The notes: generated by a model from the sequence alone, not told the origin. Shown: positions 38,263 through 47,116, counted from the first letter of the stretch. The stretch is 64,000 bases of DNA from Pelagibius litoralis (GCF_011683915.1 NZ_JAAQPH010000018.1:1-64000); one strand, 5' to 3'. Made by a program: numbers and translations.

Positions 38263-39009
38263 ATGATTCAACGATTGGTTACAGCTGTTGCTTTGGCATT
38301 GTTGTTGTTGGCGGGACTGTCCGGTGCTGCGCTGGCCAATCCGGACAACAAGAAAGACTCCGAAGAACGCGACGGCCAGTCGCGCCACGAAAGCGGACCG
38401 CTGAATCACGTTCCGCTTGTTTTTGGCGACAACGATTTTATGCGGATGGTTCAGGTGGTCATGCTGTTGCGCGAAGTGGCTTACATCTCGACCACGGCCC
38501 TGGGCGTCGACTTCACCAGTGATGATCGGGTCGGCCTGGGCGGTCTGCCGGTTCTCGGCGGTCTGTTCGACAAGACCTACGATGCCGACGATTTCACCGA
38601 GGAAAACCGCATCGGCAGCGTGTTCCGCAGCGGCGATGACACCATGGCGGTGGTGCTGACCGGCGACAGCGCGCTGGACGGCCAGAAGATCGTCTTCTTC
38701 AACGGCAAGGGGCACTATGAGGTCGTTGAGCGGCCCAGGCTGACCGAGGTTTCACCGGCCAGCCTGCTGCAGCTCGGTACCATCCCCTCGATGGAACAGC
38801 TGATCCGCGGCCAGGCGGCCAAGGAAGTCGTCCGGATATTGGCCGGTATCACCGCCACTACGACGCCGTCCGCCGATTCCAAGCTGCCGGTGATGGGTGA
38901 TATGCCCCTGCTGCAGAGTCTGTTTGTCGGGACCGCCCACGAAGGCGAAGACGACACGCTGTTGATCATGCTCCGGCCCTCGATCGTGATGGGCGACGAG
39001 AGTTCTTAG
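38263..39009 (+). CDS. Periplasmic protein with secretin-like motifs
   Basis: A 248-residue exported protein. The signal peptide (AVALALLLLAGLSGAALA) probably ends near residue 26. The C-terminus KLPVMGDMPLLQSLF followed by DDTLLIMLRPSIVMGD looks like the end of a type II/III secretin domain (PVLGDIPLLGxLF ... LxIxLxPxIV), and VGLGGLPVLGGLF near residue 97 is a second, similar element. The protein is much shorter than a secretin and lacks N-domains, so it is not a complete gate. I cannot name a function. It lies alone between rpe and rsmB, divergent from rpe. Confidence 0.6.
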   Translation: MIQRLVTAVALALLLLAGLSGAALANPDNKKDSEERDGQSRHESGPLNHVPLVFGDNDFMRMVQVVMLLREVAYISTTALGVDFTSDDRVGLGGLPVLGGLFDKTYDADDFTEENRIGSVFRSGDDTMAVVLTGDSALDGQKIVFFNGKGHYEVVERPRLTEVSPASLLQLGTIPSMEQLIRGQAAKEVVRILAGITATTTPSADSKLPVMGDMPLLQSLFVGTAHEGEDDTLLIMLRPSIVMGDESS

Positions 39010-39043
39010 AACTTTTTCGACTGCCGTCTAAATCTAAAAGAGT

Positions 39044-40372
39044 CTAGCGCAGCCTGAGCCGGCAGGCGTAGAAGCCGTCCAGGCCGCCGGTCTCCGGCAG
39101 GTGGCAGGGCAGGCTGCGGAAGTCGCCCGCCGCCGTGATCGTCTGTTCCATGCCCGGCAGCTCCGATGCCGTGACCGGAATCCGCGCCACGTCCTGGTTT
39201 CGCGCCAGCAGTGCGGCAATGCGCTCAGGCCCTTCTTCGGGTTGCAGGGAACAGACGGCGTAGACCAGCAGGCCGCCGGGCTTCAGCATCTTCACCGCCG
39301 CGTCCAGCAGACGGTCCTGGGTCTTGATCAGGGTCGTGATGTGATCCGGGCCCTTCAGATAGGCAATGTCCGGGTGGCGGCGCAGGGTGCCCGTGGCTGA
39401 ACAGGGGGCGTCCAGCAGCACCGCGTCGACGGCTGCGGCGGGCTGCCAGCGGGTGGCGTCGGCGCAGACCGTGGTCGCCGCCAAATCCAGGCGGCGCAGA
39501 TTCTCGTCCAGCCGCTGGATGCGGCCCCGCGCCCGTTCCACCGCCGTCACTCTGGCGCCTGCGGCGGCGAGCTGCGCGGTCTTGCCCCCGGGTGCGGCGC
39601 AGAGGTCGATGACGTCCTTGCCGGCGATATCGCCCAGCAGGCGCGCGGGCACGGCGGCGGCGGCATCCTGCACCCACCAGGCGCCCTCGCCATAGCCTGC
39701 CAGGCGGGCGATATCGCCCTGTCCGCCGGCAAGGCGCAGGCTGCCGCCGGGCAGGATTTCCGCCCCCAGGGCAATGGCCCAGGTGCGGGTTTCGGCTTCG
39801 GTTTTGTTGGTCAGGTCCAGGGGCGGATCGGCAAGCTGGGCCAGGGCGATGGCGCGGGCGGTCTCCTCGCCATAGGCCGCGCTCCAGCTTTCCCAAAGCC
39901 AGTCCGGGGTGTTGAGGCGCGCGGCATCCTGTTCCGCGACCAGGGCCTCGCCTTCGCGCGACAGGCGGCGCAGCACCGCGTTCATCAGGCCGCGCTGCCC
40001 CGCCAGACGGGGGCCGCGGGCGACCTCCAGGGTGGCGTTGACGGCGGCATGGGGCGGCGTACCGAGAAACAGCAGCTGCGCCGCGCCGAGCCGCAGGATC
40101 TGCCGCAGGGCGGTGTCCTTGGCCTTCAGCGGGCGGTCCAGGCAGTGGTCGATGGCGGCATCGATCTGGCCGAGGCGGCGCAGCACCGTGGCGATCAGCA
40201 GGCGGGTAAAGCCGCGGTCGCGGGTCGCCATCTTCGCGAGATAGGGATTGCCGGCCAGCGCCTCGTCCAACGGGTGGCCTTCGTCCATCACCTGTTGCAG
40301 GATCGCCAGGGCGGTCTTGCGGGCGTCGGCGCCTTTGGGGCCCGGGTTCTTGCTCTCGGGGTTTTCGGTCAT
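39044..40372 (-). CDS. rsmB: 16S rRNA m5C967 methyltransferase RsmB
   Basis: A 442-residue SAM-dependent RNA cytosine-C5 methyltransferase. The N-terminal NusB-like domain (ARKTALAILQQVMDEGHPLD) is followed by the Rossmann methyltransferase with DLCAAPGGKTAQLAAAGA, DAVLLDAPCSATGTLRRHPD (PCS cysteine) and VYAVCSLQPEEG (second catalytic cysteine). The ATG at 40372 is chosen because an upstream in-frame extension to 40492 runs into palindromic repeat R2. Clustered with htpX and a DUF1674 gene, as commonly in alphaproteobacteria. Confidence 0.95.
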   Translation of the reverse strand: MTENPESKNPGPKGADARKTALAILQQVMDEGHPLDEALAGNPYLAKMATRDRGFTRLLIATVLRRLGQIDAAIDHCLDRPLKAKDTALRQILRLGAAQLLFLGTPPHAAVNATLEVARGPRLAGQRGLMNAVLRRLSREGEALVAEQDAARLNTPDWLWESWSAAYGEETARAIALAQLADPPLDLTNKTEAETRTWAIALGAEILPGGSLRLAGGQGDIARLAGYGEGAWWVQDAAAAVPARLLGDIAGKDVIDLCAAPGGKTAQLAAAGARVTAVERARGRIQRLDENLRRLDLAATTVCADATRWQPAAAVDAVLLDAPCSATGTLRRHPDIAYLKGPDHITTLIKTQDRLLDAAVKMLKPGGLLVYAVCSLQPEEGPERIAALLARNQDVARIPVTASELPGMEQTITAAGDFRSLPCHLPETGGLDGFYACRLRLR

Positions 40373-40445
40373 GGCGCTAGGCTCTAAGGCCCCGCGGCCC
40401 TGCCTGCAAGCCTTTGCAGAGCGCGGCAGTGTTGCCTGGGGCGTT

Positions 40446-40556
40446 TTCGACTGATGTCGAAGCGGTTCCGGCCCGCTCCCCCTTCCGGCCATCCATAGGA
40501 TACTGGCGTTGGGTGGCCGGGAGGGGGAGCGGGCTGGCGCCGTCTAAACTGAAAAG
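40446..40556. repeat. Long GC-rich palindromic repeat, copy R2
   Basis: Arms CCGGCCCGCTCCCCC (40468-40482) and GGGGGAGCGGGCTGG (40523-40537). The flanks (TTCGACTGATGTCGAAGCGG on the left, GGCGCCGTCTAAA on the right) match R1 in reverse orientation. It fills the rsmB-htpX spacer. Confidence 0.8.
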
Positions 40557-40559
40557 ACT

Positions 40560-41435
40560 TCAACCCCAGGGACGGCCGGGGCGGGTGACGGTCTGGCTCA
40601 TTTCCTCGGCCATCTGTTGCAGCCGCTGAATGCGGTTGGCCGTGCGCGGATGGGTGGTGAAGAGGCCGTCCATCCGGTGGGCATGCAGGGGATTGATGAT
40701 GAACATATGGGCCGTCGCCGGGTTGCTCTCGGCGACGTCATTGTCGATATCGCGGGCGGCGCGGTCGATCTTCTGCAGGGCCGAGGCGAGCCACAGCGGC
40801 TGGCCGCAGATCTCCGCGCCCATGCGGTCGGCGGCGTATTCGCGGGTCCGCGAGATCGCCATCTGCACCAGGGCGGCGGCCATCGGCGCCAGGACCATGA
40901 TGAGGATCACGCCGACGATCCCCAGCGGGTTGTTGCGGCTGTTGCCGAAGAACAGGCCGAAGTTGGCCAGCATGGAAATCGCCCCCGCGATGGTCGCGGT
41001 AATGGTCATGGTCAGGGTGTCGCGGTTCTTCACATGGGCCAGCTCATGGGCCATCACGCCGGCCAGCTCTTCGGCGCTCAGCCGTTTGATCAGGCCGGTG
41101 GTGGCGGCGACCGCGGCGTTTTCCGGGTTGCGGCCGGTGGCAAAGGCGTTGGGCTGGTCGTCGTCGATCAGATAGACGCGCGGCATCGGCAGTTCGGCAT
41201 TGTCGGCCAGCTGCTCGACGATGCCGACCAGCCCCGGCGCAGTGGTCCGGTCGACCTGGCGCGCGCGATACATGCGCAGCACCATCTTGTCGGAATTCCA
41301 GTAGGCGAAGGCGTTCATGCCCAGCGCGATGACGAAGGCGATGATCATGCCGCCGGTCCCGCCGATCAGAAAGCCGACAGCCAGGAACAGGCCGGTCATG
41401 GCGGCCATCAGAATGCCGGTGCGCAGGCTGTTCAT
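40560..41435 (-). CDS. htpX: Membrane zinc metalloprotease HtpX
   Basis: A 291-residue inner-membrane M48 protease for quality control of membrane proteins. Two N-terminal hydrophobic segments come first, then the zinc site HELAH (His130, Glu131, His134) and two further hydrophobic hairpins near residues 145-195. [18 protein letters not shown] supplies the third ligand Glu. The C-terminal [11 protein letters not shown] is typical. Faces the DUF1674 gene divergently. Confidence 0.95.
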   Translation of the reverse strand: MNSLRTGILMAAMTGLFLAVGFLIGGTGGMIIAFVIALGMNAFAYWNSDKMVLRMYRARQVDRTTAPGLVGIVEQLADNAELPMPRVYLIDDDQPNAFATGRNPENAAVAATTGLIKRLSAEELAGVMAHELAHVKNRDTLTMTITATIAGAISMLANFGLFFGNSRNNPLGIVGVILIMVLAPMAAALVQMAISRTREYAADRMGAEICGQPLWLASALQKIDRAARDIDNDVAESNPATAHMFIINPLHAHRMDGLFTTHPRTANRIQRLQQMAEEMSQTVTRPGRPWG

Positions 41436-41587
41436 GGCCAGGATATCAAGGGGGATACCAAGGGTTGCGGCCTCCTTTTGCCGTCGGCTTTGGGCGGTTT
41501 TCGGGGATTTTCCCCAACTTCAGGTGGGGGGCCCGCCGGGTCGCGTCAAGACTTGGCGCGGGGCCTCCGCGATGCCATATAAGGGGC

Positions 41588-41863
41588 ATGGCTCTAAAGT
41601 TCACAGCGCGCCAGCCGAAGCCCCGGAAGGCAGCCGTCGACCCCCTGACGGCATCGCCGGAAGCGGCGGAGTCTGCCGATCCCAAGGCGCTCCAGGGGAA
41701 ATCGAACGAGGACAAATCCGCCGCGAAAGTCTCGGCCCAGGAAGAGTCTGCCGGGAAAAAGCCTTCCGGCGAAAAAGCACCCAAGGAGCTGGGCGGCCCC
41801 AGCGGCCCCGAGCCGACCCGCTACGGGGATTGGGAACGCAAGGGCATCTGCGTAGACTTCTAA
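41588..41863 (+). CDS. DUF1674 / SDHAF4-type succinate dehydrogenase assembly factor
   Basis: A 91-residue protein. The N-terminal half is low-complexity and charged; the last 28 residues carry the conserved DUF1674 block KELGGPSGPEPTRYGDWERK ending GICVDF. This motif defines SDHAF4/Sdh8, which binds flavinylated SdhA before complex II assembly. The ATG at 41588 gives the usual length; the upstream extension lacks similarity. Divergent from htpX, a conserved alphaproteobacterial arrangement. Confidence 0.88.
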   Translation: MALKFTARQPKPRKAAVDPLTASPEAAESADPKALQGKSNEDKSAAKVSAQEESAGKKPSGEKAPKELGGPSGPEPTRYGDWERKGICVDF

Positions 41864-41911
41864 GGTTCTGATGAACCGCTCGGCTGTTTGGAAATTGCGT
41901 TCGGCCGATCT

Positions 41912-42448
41912 TCACCCGGGCAGACCAATCGCGTGACTGATTTGCGCTCCCTCGTTGACGACTTGATAGTAGGGGCGTGGGGGATGCAGCTCCACATTCA
42001 CGGAACGTTCAATCCAATTTTGGTTGTTGAGTTCACGGAGTGACTTGGATAGCGCGCGATCCGTTATTGGGTTCAGCTCGCGTTTTAACTCCGAAAAGAC
42101 TTTTGGCCTGTTCGCCACGGCCAGCAGCGGAACGGTCCACATTTTCCTTAGCAGGATTGCTCCGGTGTCATCGCGCACGGCTGTTTCTATCTGATGAGCG
42201 ATGGGTGCCAATCTCTGCCCCGCCGGCGTTAGGCGAAACTCTGGCCGGGGCGGATGGCCGTGCCCTGGGTTGCGTTCCAGAAGACACAAATCTTCCAAGT
42301 GGCAAAGTGAATGCACGAAAGTCGTTCGACTGGCGCCCGAGGCAGCAAGCAAAGGGGCCTGCCGTCCCGGCACCCCTTCATGCATCAGTGCAAGGACCTT
42401 CAGCGACCACGCTCTCGACGTCACCTTGACAAGAATCTCGATGTCCAT
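41912..42448 (-). CDS. Tandem winged-helix regulator, HxlR-like
   Basis: A 178-residue DNA-binding protein with two winged helices: residues 10-85 (SRTTFVHSLCHLEDLCLLERN) and 98-165, the latter close to HxlR (KMWTVPLLAVANRPKVFSEL and LSKSLRELNNQNWIERSV). Its base composition is visibly lower in G+C than its neighbours. There is no Shine-Dalgarno before the ATG at 42448. It diverges from a VOC-family gene across 41 AT-rich bases and probably controls both. Likely acquired as a regulator/enzyme pair. Confidence 0.72.
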   Translation of the reverse strand: MDIEILVKVTSRAWSLKVLALMHEGVPGRQAPLLAASGASRTTFVHSLCHLEDLCLLERNPGHGHPPRPEFRLTPAGQRLAPIAHQIETAVRDDTGAILLRKMWTVPLLAVANRPKVFSELKRELNPITDRALSKSLRELNNQNWIERSVNVELHPPRPYYQVVNEGAQISHAIGLPG

Positions 42449-42489
42449 AAAGTATAGTATATATATTTTTAAGGAAATGAGAAAACCCT
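42449..42489. promoter_or_regulatory. AT-rich divergent promoter of the HxlR/VOC pair
   Basis: Contains AAGTATAGTATATATATT with overlapping TATA steps, the only strongly AT-rich run between the two divergent starts. It is a likely shared promoter and operator; no consensus was identified. Confidence 0.4.
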
Positions 42490-42867
42490 ATGCCCGTTGT
42501 CACACTTGAAGACACGATAACGCTCGCTCTGTCGGTGCGAGACAGACACACCAGCGCAAAATGGTATGCGGACAATCTCGGGTTCGAGGTCCTGTATCAC
42601 GCCGACGACGCAGGATGGAGCGAGTTGCAGACGAAGACCGTCGGCGTGACGCTTGGTTTAGGTGAACAATCGGAACCTTCGCCCGGGAATACGGTCCCCG
42701 TTTTCGGCGTTGCCGACATCGCATCGGCCCGAAGTGCTCTGGAAGAGGCTGGCGTTAAATTCGATGGTCCGACAGAGACTATCGAAGGAATGGTCAGCAC
42801 GGCTACGTTCTATGATCCGGATGGAAACGCATTGATGATCGCACAGGATCTGACCGCTGAAGGCTGA
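42490..42867 (+). CDS. VOC (glyoxalase/bleomycin-resistance) family protein
   Basis: A 125-residue vicinal-oxygen-chelate protein made of two beta-alpha-beta-beta-beta units: SVRDRHTSAKWYADNLGFEVLY in part, and FGVADIASARSALEEAGVKF with closing ATFYDPDGNALMIAQ. Family members include dioxygenases, lyases and drug-binding proteins; which one this is cannot be told. The last Glu or His ligand expected in the second unit is replaced (MIAQD), so metal binding is uncertain. It is divergent from, and probably controlled by, the tandem winged-helix gene. Confidence 0.85.
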   Translation: MPVVTLEDTITLALSVRDRHTSAKWYADNLGFEVLYHADDAGWSELQTKTVGVTLGLGEQSEPSPGNTVPVFGVADIASARSALEEAGVKFDGPTETIEGMVSTATFYDPDGNALMIAQDLTAEG

Positions 42868-42945
42868 ATGAAGCTTGGGCTTGAAACGGTCATCTGACGC
42901 TTCCCATCAGTTTATGGGTCTTGACCCCAGCCCGGTGAATCCGAT

Positions 42946-43845
42946 CTAGCGTTTTTCCAGGTTCACCAGGGCGACGCCGAGCACGGTCATCAGCATGCCG
43001 GTAAGGGCCAGGAGGCCGAAGGTTTCCCCGAACAGCGGCCAGGCGATCAGGGCCGTCACCGGCGGCGCCAGGAAGAACAGACTGGAGACCCGCGCCGCCT
43101 CGCCCCGCTTGATCAGCCAGTAGAGCAGGCTCACGGCCCCGAGGGAGAGCACCAGCACCAGCCAGGCCATGGCGAAGATGAACTCGCCGCTCCAGGTGAT
43201 CACCTGCTCCTCGAAGATCAGCGAGAAGACGCCGCAGCCGATGGCCGCGGCCACATACTGCACGACCGATCCGCTGCGCAGGTCCATCTCGGCGCAGAAG
43301 CGTTTTTGATAGAGCGTCGCCGCGGTGATGCCGAGCAGCGCCAGCAGGCAGAGGCCGACCCCCTCCGCCGTGCCGAGGCCGGCGCCGAGTTTGCGCCAGA
43401 CCACCAGCGTGACGCCGCCGAGCGCCAGGATCAGGCCGAGCCATTGCCTTGGGATGACGCGCTCGCCCAGCAGGGCCCCGGCCAGGGCCGCGACCAGCAC
43501 CGGCTGGATGCCGACGATGAGGGCGGCGACGCCCGCCTCGACGCCGGCATCGATCCCCGCGAAGACGCCGCCCAGATAGAGGCCGTGCAGCAGCAGCCCG
43601 GCGACGGCGAGATGGGCGAAGCTGCGCCACCCCTTTGGCCAGGGCGCCCTGGTCGCCACGGCCAGCAGGCACAGCAGCACGGCGGCGATGGCAAAGCGCA
43701 GGGCCAGAAAGGTCAGCGGTTCGGCGTGGGGCAGGCCCAGCTTGGCGCCGATGAAGCCGGTGCTCCAAAGCAGCACGAAAAGGCCGGCGGCCGAGAGGCC
43801 GGCAAGGCCCCAGGTCTTTCCGGCCGTTGCTGACGGTGTAGACAT
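42946..43845 (-). CDS. EamA-family (DMT) transporter
   Basis: A 299-residue inner-membrane protein of ten hydrophobic helices in two EamA repeats (residues 15-145 and 160-295). It begins GLFVLLWSTGFIGAKLGLPHAEPLTFLALR in part, typical of RhaT/YdcZ-like exporters. The second repeat ends with PLFGETFGLLALTGMLMTVLGV. These proteins export metabolites or amino acids; the substrate is unknown. Stand-alone. Confidence 0.9.
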   Translation of the reverse strand: MSTPSATAGKTWGLAGLSAAGLFVLLWSTGFIGAKLGLPHAEPLTFLALRFAIAAVLLCLLAVATRAPWPKGWRSFAHLAVAGLLLHGLYLGGVFAGIDAGVEAGVAALIVGIQPVLVAALAGALLGERVIPRQWLGLILALGGVTLVVWRKLGAGLGTAEGVGLCLLALLGITAATLYQKRFCAEMDLRSGSVVQYVAAAIGCGVFSLIFEEQVITWSGEFIFAMAWLVLVLSLGAVSLLYWLIKRGEAARVSSLFFLAPPVTALIAWPLFGETFGLLALTGMLMTVLGVALVNLEKR

Positions 43846-43927
43846 GACTTGCTGATAGCGCGCCGCCGCAGCGCCGGCAAACGCGGTTACGGCATGCCTG
43901 CCATCTGCCTTGTGGTCTCGGGCGATG

Positions 43928-44593
43928 TCACCCGATGCGGATTTTGGCCAGGTTCGGCGGCCGGGTTACGCCGGCCTTGAGATCGGGGTTGTCTTCAGGC
44001 ACGCCGACAAGGGTCGCCGTCGGCACGACACCGGCCCAGACGTCCAGGTCCATATCCTCGGCATCGTCAATGGCCGGGCCGCTGCGCACCTTGGCCACGA
44101 CCTCTTCCAGTTTCAGCGAGACCACGGTGGTGGCCTTGATTTCCTGCTTGGTGACCGGGCGCAGGGTCGCCCAGCGGCCGGGGACGATCCGTTCCATCAT
44201 GGCTTCCAGGCTGGCCCGTTTCTCGGCCTCGCCGCCGATCACCTCGGCGACACCCATCGCGATCACGCTGCGGTAGTTGACCGAGGTGTGAAAGCCGGAG
44301 CGGGCCAGCACCAGCCCGTCCATCAGCGCGACGGTGAAGCAGACCCGTGGTCCGTTCTCCAGGTGGCGCAGCATCTTGCTGGCCGAGGAACCGTGCCAAT
44401 AGACCTTGTCCCCCTCGCGCCAGTAAGCGGTGGGGGTGACATAGGGCTGTCCTTCGATCACATAGCCGACGTGGCACATCAGCCCGGCGTCCAGAATGCC
44501 GTAGACCGTCTCGCGGTCATAGTGGCCGCGCTGGTGGGATCGCTTGACCCTGGTGCGCGCCGTCGGCGTGAAATCGGTGTCTGTCTGGCTCAT
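43928..44593 (-). CDS. Pyridoxamine 5-phosphate oxidase-like flavoprotein
   Basis: A 221-residue split-barrel FMN-binding-like protein of the PF12900 / NimA-like group. RGHYDRETVYGILDAGLMCHVGY starts the barrel and YWREGDKVYWHGSSASKML is the FMN-facing segment. These are related to, but distinct from, PdxH. The ATG at 44593 has GAGAG upstream; an extension to 44677 would run through repeat R3. It faces a PdxR/MocR-like regulator, which suggests a vitamin B6-related or redox detoxification role under its control. Confidence 0.82.
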   Translation of the reverse strand: MSQTDTDFTPTARTRVKRSHQRGHYDRETVYGILDAGLMCHVGYVIEGQPYVTPTAYWREGDKVYWHGSSASKMLRHLENGPRVCFTVALMDGLVLARSGFHTSVNYRSVIAMGVAEVIGGEAEKRASLEAMMERIVPGRWATLRPVTKQEIKATTVVSLKLEEVVAKVRSGPAIDDAEDMDLDVWAGVVPTATLVGVPEDNPDLKAGVTRPPNLAKIRIG

Positions 44594-44625
44594 GGCAGGC
44601 TCTCTCTCGTAGACTCTTTCAGAGT

Positions 44626-44734
44626 TTGACGGCACCGGCCCGCTCCCCCTCCCGGCCACCCACCAGGACAATCTCATTGGGTGGCCGGGAGGGGGAGCGG
44701 GCTGGTGCCGATTCGACGTAAGTCGAAAACGCTC
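44626..44734. repeat. Long GC-rich palindromic repeat, copy R3
   Basis: Arm CCGGCCCGCTCCCCC at 44635-44649 and its complement near 44690-44704. The right tail GGTGCCGATTCGACGTAAGT and the following CGAAAACGCT match R4 at 57707-57740. It lies in the 272-base divergent spacer between the PNPOx-like and PdxR-like genes. Confidence 0.8.
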
Positions 44735-44799
44735 CAGCAGGCGCTATTCGCGACCGGGTCGCTGTCGAGGGCGCAGGCTAGAGAGAATGTGGTTTTCCA

Positions 44800-44838
44800 G
44801 AAAGGGCCGCTTTCTGATATCCTGAAAGGCCACTTTTT
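44800..44838. promoter_or_regulatory. Direct repeats before the PdxR/MocR-like gene
   Basis: GAAAGGGCCGCTTTC (44800-44814) and GAAAGGCCACTTTTT (44824-44838) are spaced by nine bases, in the region where MocR-type regulators usually bind paired direct repeats to control themselves and the divergent gene. Confidence 0.45.
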
Positions 44839-44864
44839 CGTTCTCGGGTATCGGAGCAGTCCTC

Positions 44865-46400
44865 TTGGCGACCAACAGCCCCGGCAGCGGGCGCCGCACG
44901 CCGCTTCTGGCCCTGGCGCTGGACCGCGATTCCAGCCTGACGCTGCAACAGCAGCTCTGCGACCAACTGCGTCAGGTCATTCTGACCGGTCGCCTGGCGC
45001 CAGGCGCCCGTTTGGCGTCCAGCCGCGCTCTGGCCGCCGAGCTCGGCTGCTCGCGCAACACCGTGGTCACCGCCTTCGACCAGTTGTTGAGCGAAGGCTA
45101 TCTTGAGGGTCATGCGGGCTCGGGAACCTTCGTCTGTCGGGTTCTGCCGGAGGAATTGCTGGGCGCGATGCCGGTTTCCGTCGAGGCACCGCTGCCGCCC
45201 GGTTCGAACAAACCGCCGCGCCTCGCCACGCGCGGGCGCAGCATCGCCGGTTCCCACTGGCACGACCGCCGTCACGGCGACGGCCGCGCCTTTGTGCCGG
45301 GCATGCCCGATACCGCGGAGTTTCCCTTCGACATCTGGGGCCGCCTCCATGCCCGGGTCTGGCGACGCCCGGCTGCATCGCTGCTGCGTCTCGGCCATCC
45401 GGCCGGATACCAGCCGTTGCGTGAAGCCATTGCCGACTATGTGAACACCTACCGCGGTCTGCATTGCCGCTGGCAGCAGGTCATCGTCACCACCGGCGCG
45501 CAAGCGGCCATCAACCTGGTAACCCAGATGTTGCTGGAGCCCGGCGACCCGGTCTGGATCGAGGAGCCCGGCTATGTCGGTCTGCGCGGTCCGCTGGTTG
45601 CCGCCGGTGCCGAGTTGGTGCCGGTGCCATTGGACGATGAAGGGATGTCGGTATCGCGGGGCCGCAACCTGGCGCCCCAAGCGCGCGCTGTCGTCGTCAC
45701 CCCGTCGCACCACTACCCGCTCGGGACCACTTTGTCGCTGGCGCGGCGCCTGGAACTGCTGGAGTGGGCACGCCAGGCCGATGCCTGGATACTGGAGGAC
45801 GACTACGACAGCGAGTATCGCTATGCCGGGCGACCCCTGGCGTCGCTGCAGGGCCTGGCCGCAGACCGCGGCGAAGCCGGCCGGGTTCTCTACGTCGGTA
45901 CCTTTTCCAAGGTGCTCTTCCCCTCCATCCGCCTCGGCTACCTGGTGGCGCCGGAGCCTTTGGTCGCGCCGCTGACGTCCGGGCAGGCGGCGCTTGGCGC
46001 CCTGCCCTCGGCCTTGGTTCAGCCGGTTCTCGCCGCTTTTATCGAAGAGGGGTACTTCGCCACCCACGTCCGGCGCATGCGCCGTCTTTATGCGCTACGC
46101 CAGGCCGCCCTGGTTGCAGCGGCTGACAAACACCTGGGCGATATACTGACCGTCGCCCCCGATCACGCCGGCCTGCATCTCATGGCCTGGTTGAAGCCCG
46201 AGGTGGCCAAGCGCCTGGGCGACAAAGCGGCAGCGCGGGTCGCCGGCGAAGCCGGGATCAGCGTAACCCCGCTGGCGGATTACTTCTTCGGAAAGCCGGC
46301 CCGCCAGGGCCTGCTGCTCGGCTATGCCGCGGTGCCGGAGGACGAGATCAACCGGCAGGCGGCGCGACTGGGTGAGGCCCTGCGCCGGCGCCTGCCTTGA
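44865..46400 (+). CDS. PdxR/MocR-family transcriptional regulator
   Basis: A 511-residue chimeric regulator. An N-terminal GntR winged helix (LTLQQQLCDQLRQVILTGRL; GCSRNTVVTAFDQLLSEGYL) is fused to a fold-type I aminotransferase-like domain. The PLP lysine lies in GTFSKVLFPSIRLGY near residue 347, with DDYDSEYRYAGRPL before it. Such proteins sense pyridoxal phosphate or amino-acid adducts. The start is TTG at 44865 with GGAGCA upstream; no ATG gives a complete GntR domain. Divergent from the PNPOx-like gene, its likely target. Confidence 0.92.
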   Translation: MATNSPGSGRRTPLLALALDRDSSLTLQQQLCDQLRQVILTGRLAPGARLASSRALAAELGCSRNTVVTAFDQLLSEGYLEGHAGSGTFVCRVLPEELLGAMPVSVEAPLPPGSNKPPRLATRGRSIAGSHWHDRRHGDGRAFVPGMPDTAEFPFDIWGRLHARVWRRPAASLLRLGHPAGYQPLREAIADYVNTYRGLHCRWQQVIVTTGAQAAINLVTQMLLEPGDPVWIEEPGYVGLRGPLVAAGAELVPVPLDDEGMSVSRGRNLAPQARAVVVTPSHHYPLGTTLSLARRLELLEWARQADAWILEDDYDSEYRYAGRPLASLQGLAADRGEAGRVLYVGTFSKVLFPSIRLGYLVAPEPLVAPLTSGQAALGALPSALVQPVLAAFIEEGYFATHVRRMRRLYALRQAALVAAADKHLGDILTVAPDHAGLHLMAWLKPEVAKRLGDKAAARVAGEAGISVTPLADYFFGKPARQGLLLGYAAVPEDEINRQAARLGEALRRRLP

Positions 46401-46435
46401 GTCCGGGCGTGTTGAGTTCAGCGATTGGGTTGAAT

Positions 46436-47116
46436 TTAGATCGTGCCGATCTTGCTCCGCGACAGGGCCTTGCGGAAATCGTCGCGGTCGCGCACCACCT
46501 CGATCTGCGCCAGAAGTGTCAGCAGGGCGGCTTCGTCCAGCTTGTCGGCGCAGAGCGATCCGGTGACGATGGTGTCCATGGCATCCGGCTCTCGCTCGAA
46601 GTTCCTGGAATCGACCAGCAGATAGCCGATGCGGAAGATGAAACAATCCTCGTGTCGGGTCTCTGAAAGGGCCTTGGTGTAGAAGCCGGCGCCGTGCAGA
46701 TCGGGCTGCTTGAAGGGCTTGGCGGAGCCGACCCGCAGCCGGCGGCGTTCCACCATCGACAGGCCCTTGGCATAGCGCAGGAACTCGTCGGGGTCCTTCA
46801 CATCGCGGGTCGGGTTCCTGGCGAACTGGCCGAAGAAAACCCGCGAGGTGACGATGAAGCCCTTCAGCCCGTGAAAGGTATAGAGGTTTTCGAAGAGCTG
46901 GTGCGCGCCGACGCGTTCGCGCAGTTCGTCGATCTCGAAGGGGGAGCTGAGCGGCAGGGTGAGGTCGGCCTCGGCGAGGTCGATGGGGTCCCAGACGTCG
47001 GGCAGCGCAACGATGCGCTCGTTGCCGTCGTCGGGCGTGGCGCAGGCCGCCAGCAGCAACCCTGTGGCCAGAGCGAAGCCCGCTCTCCAGAGCCTTTTTG
47101 TTCGTGTTTCAACCAT
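46436..47116 (-). CDS. Lipoprotein of unknown function
   Basis: A 226-residue protein with a lipoprotein signal: basic KRLWR, hydrophobic AGFALATGLL and lipobox LLAAC. The mature part contains FENLYTFHGLKGFIVTSRVFFG and CFIFRIGYLLVDSRNF; I recognise no domain. It should sit in the inner or outer membrane facing the periplasm. The ATG at 47116 is chosen with GAGGTGGG upstream, over a GTG at 47131. Convergent with the PdxR-like gene. Confidence 0.7.
   Translation of the reverse strand: MVETRTKRLWRAGFALATGLLLAACATPDDGNERIVALPDVWDPIDLAEADLTLPLSSPFEIDELRERVGAHQLFENLYTFHGLKGFIVTSRVFFGQFARNPTRDVKDPDEFLRYAKGLSMVERRRLRVGSAKPFKQPDLHGAGFYTKALSETRHEDCFIFRIGYLLVDSRNFEREPDAMDTIVTGSLCADKLDEAALLTLLAQIEVVRDRDDFRKALSRSKIGTI

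Noticed and set aside
40373-40492. N-terminal extension of RsmB
   Set aside because: It is translated repeat R2; the same AGRGSG peptide appears wherever this repeat is read, e.g. before the PNPOx-like gene.
44594-44677. N-terminal extension of the PNPOx-like protein
   Set aside because: It is translated repeat R3; the ATG at 44593 has a proper ribosome site.
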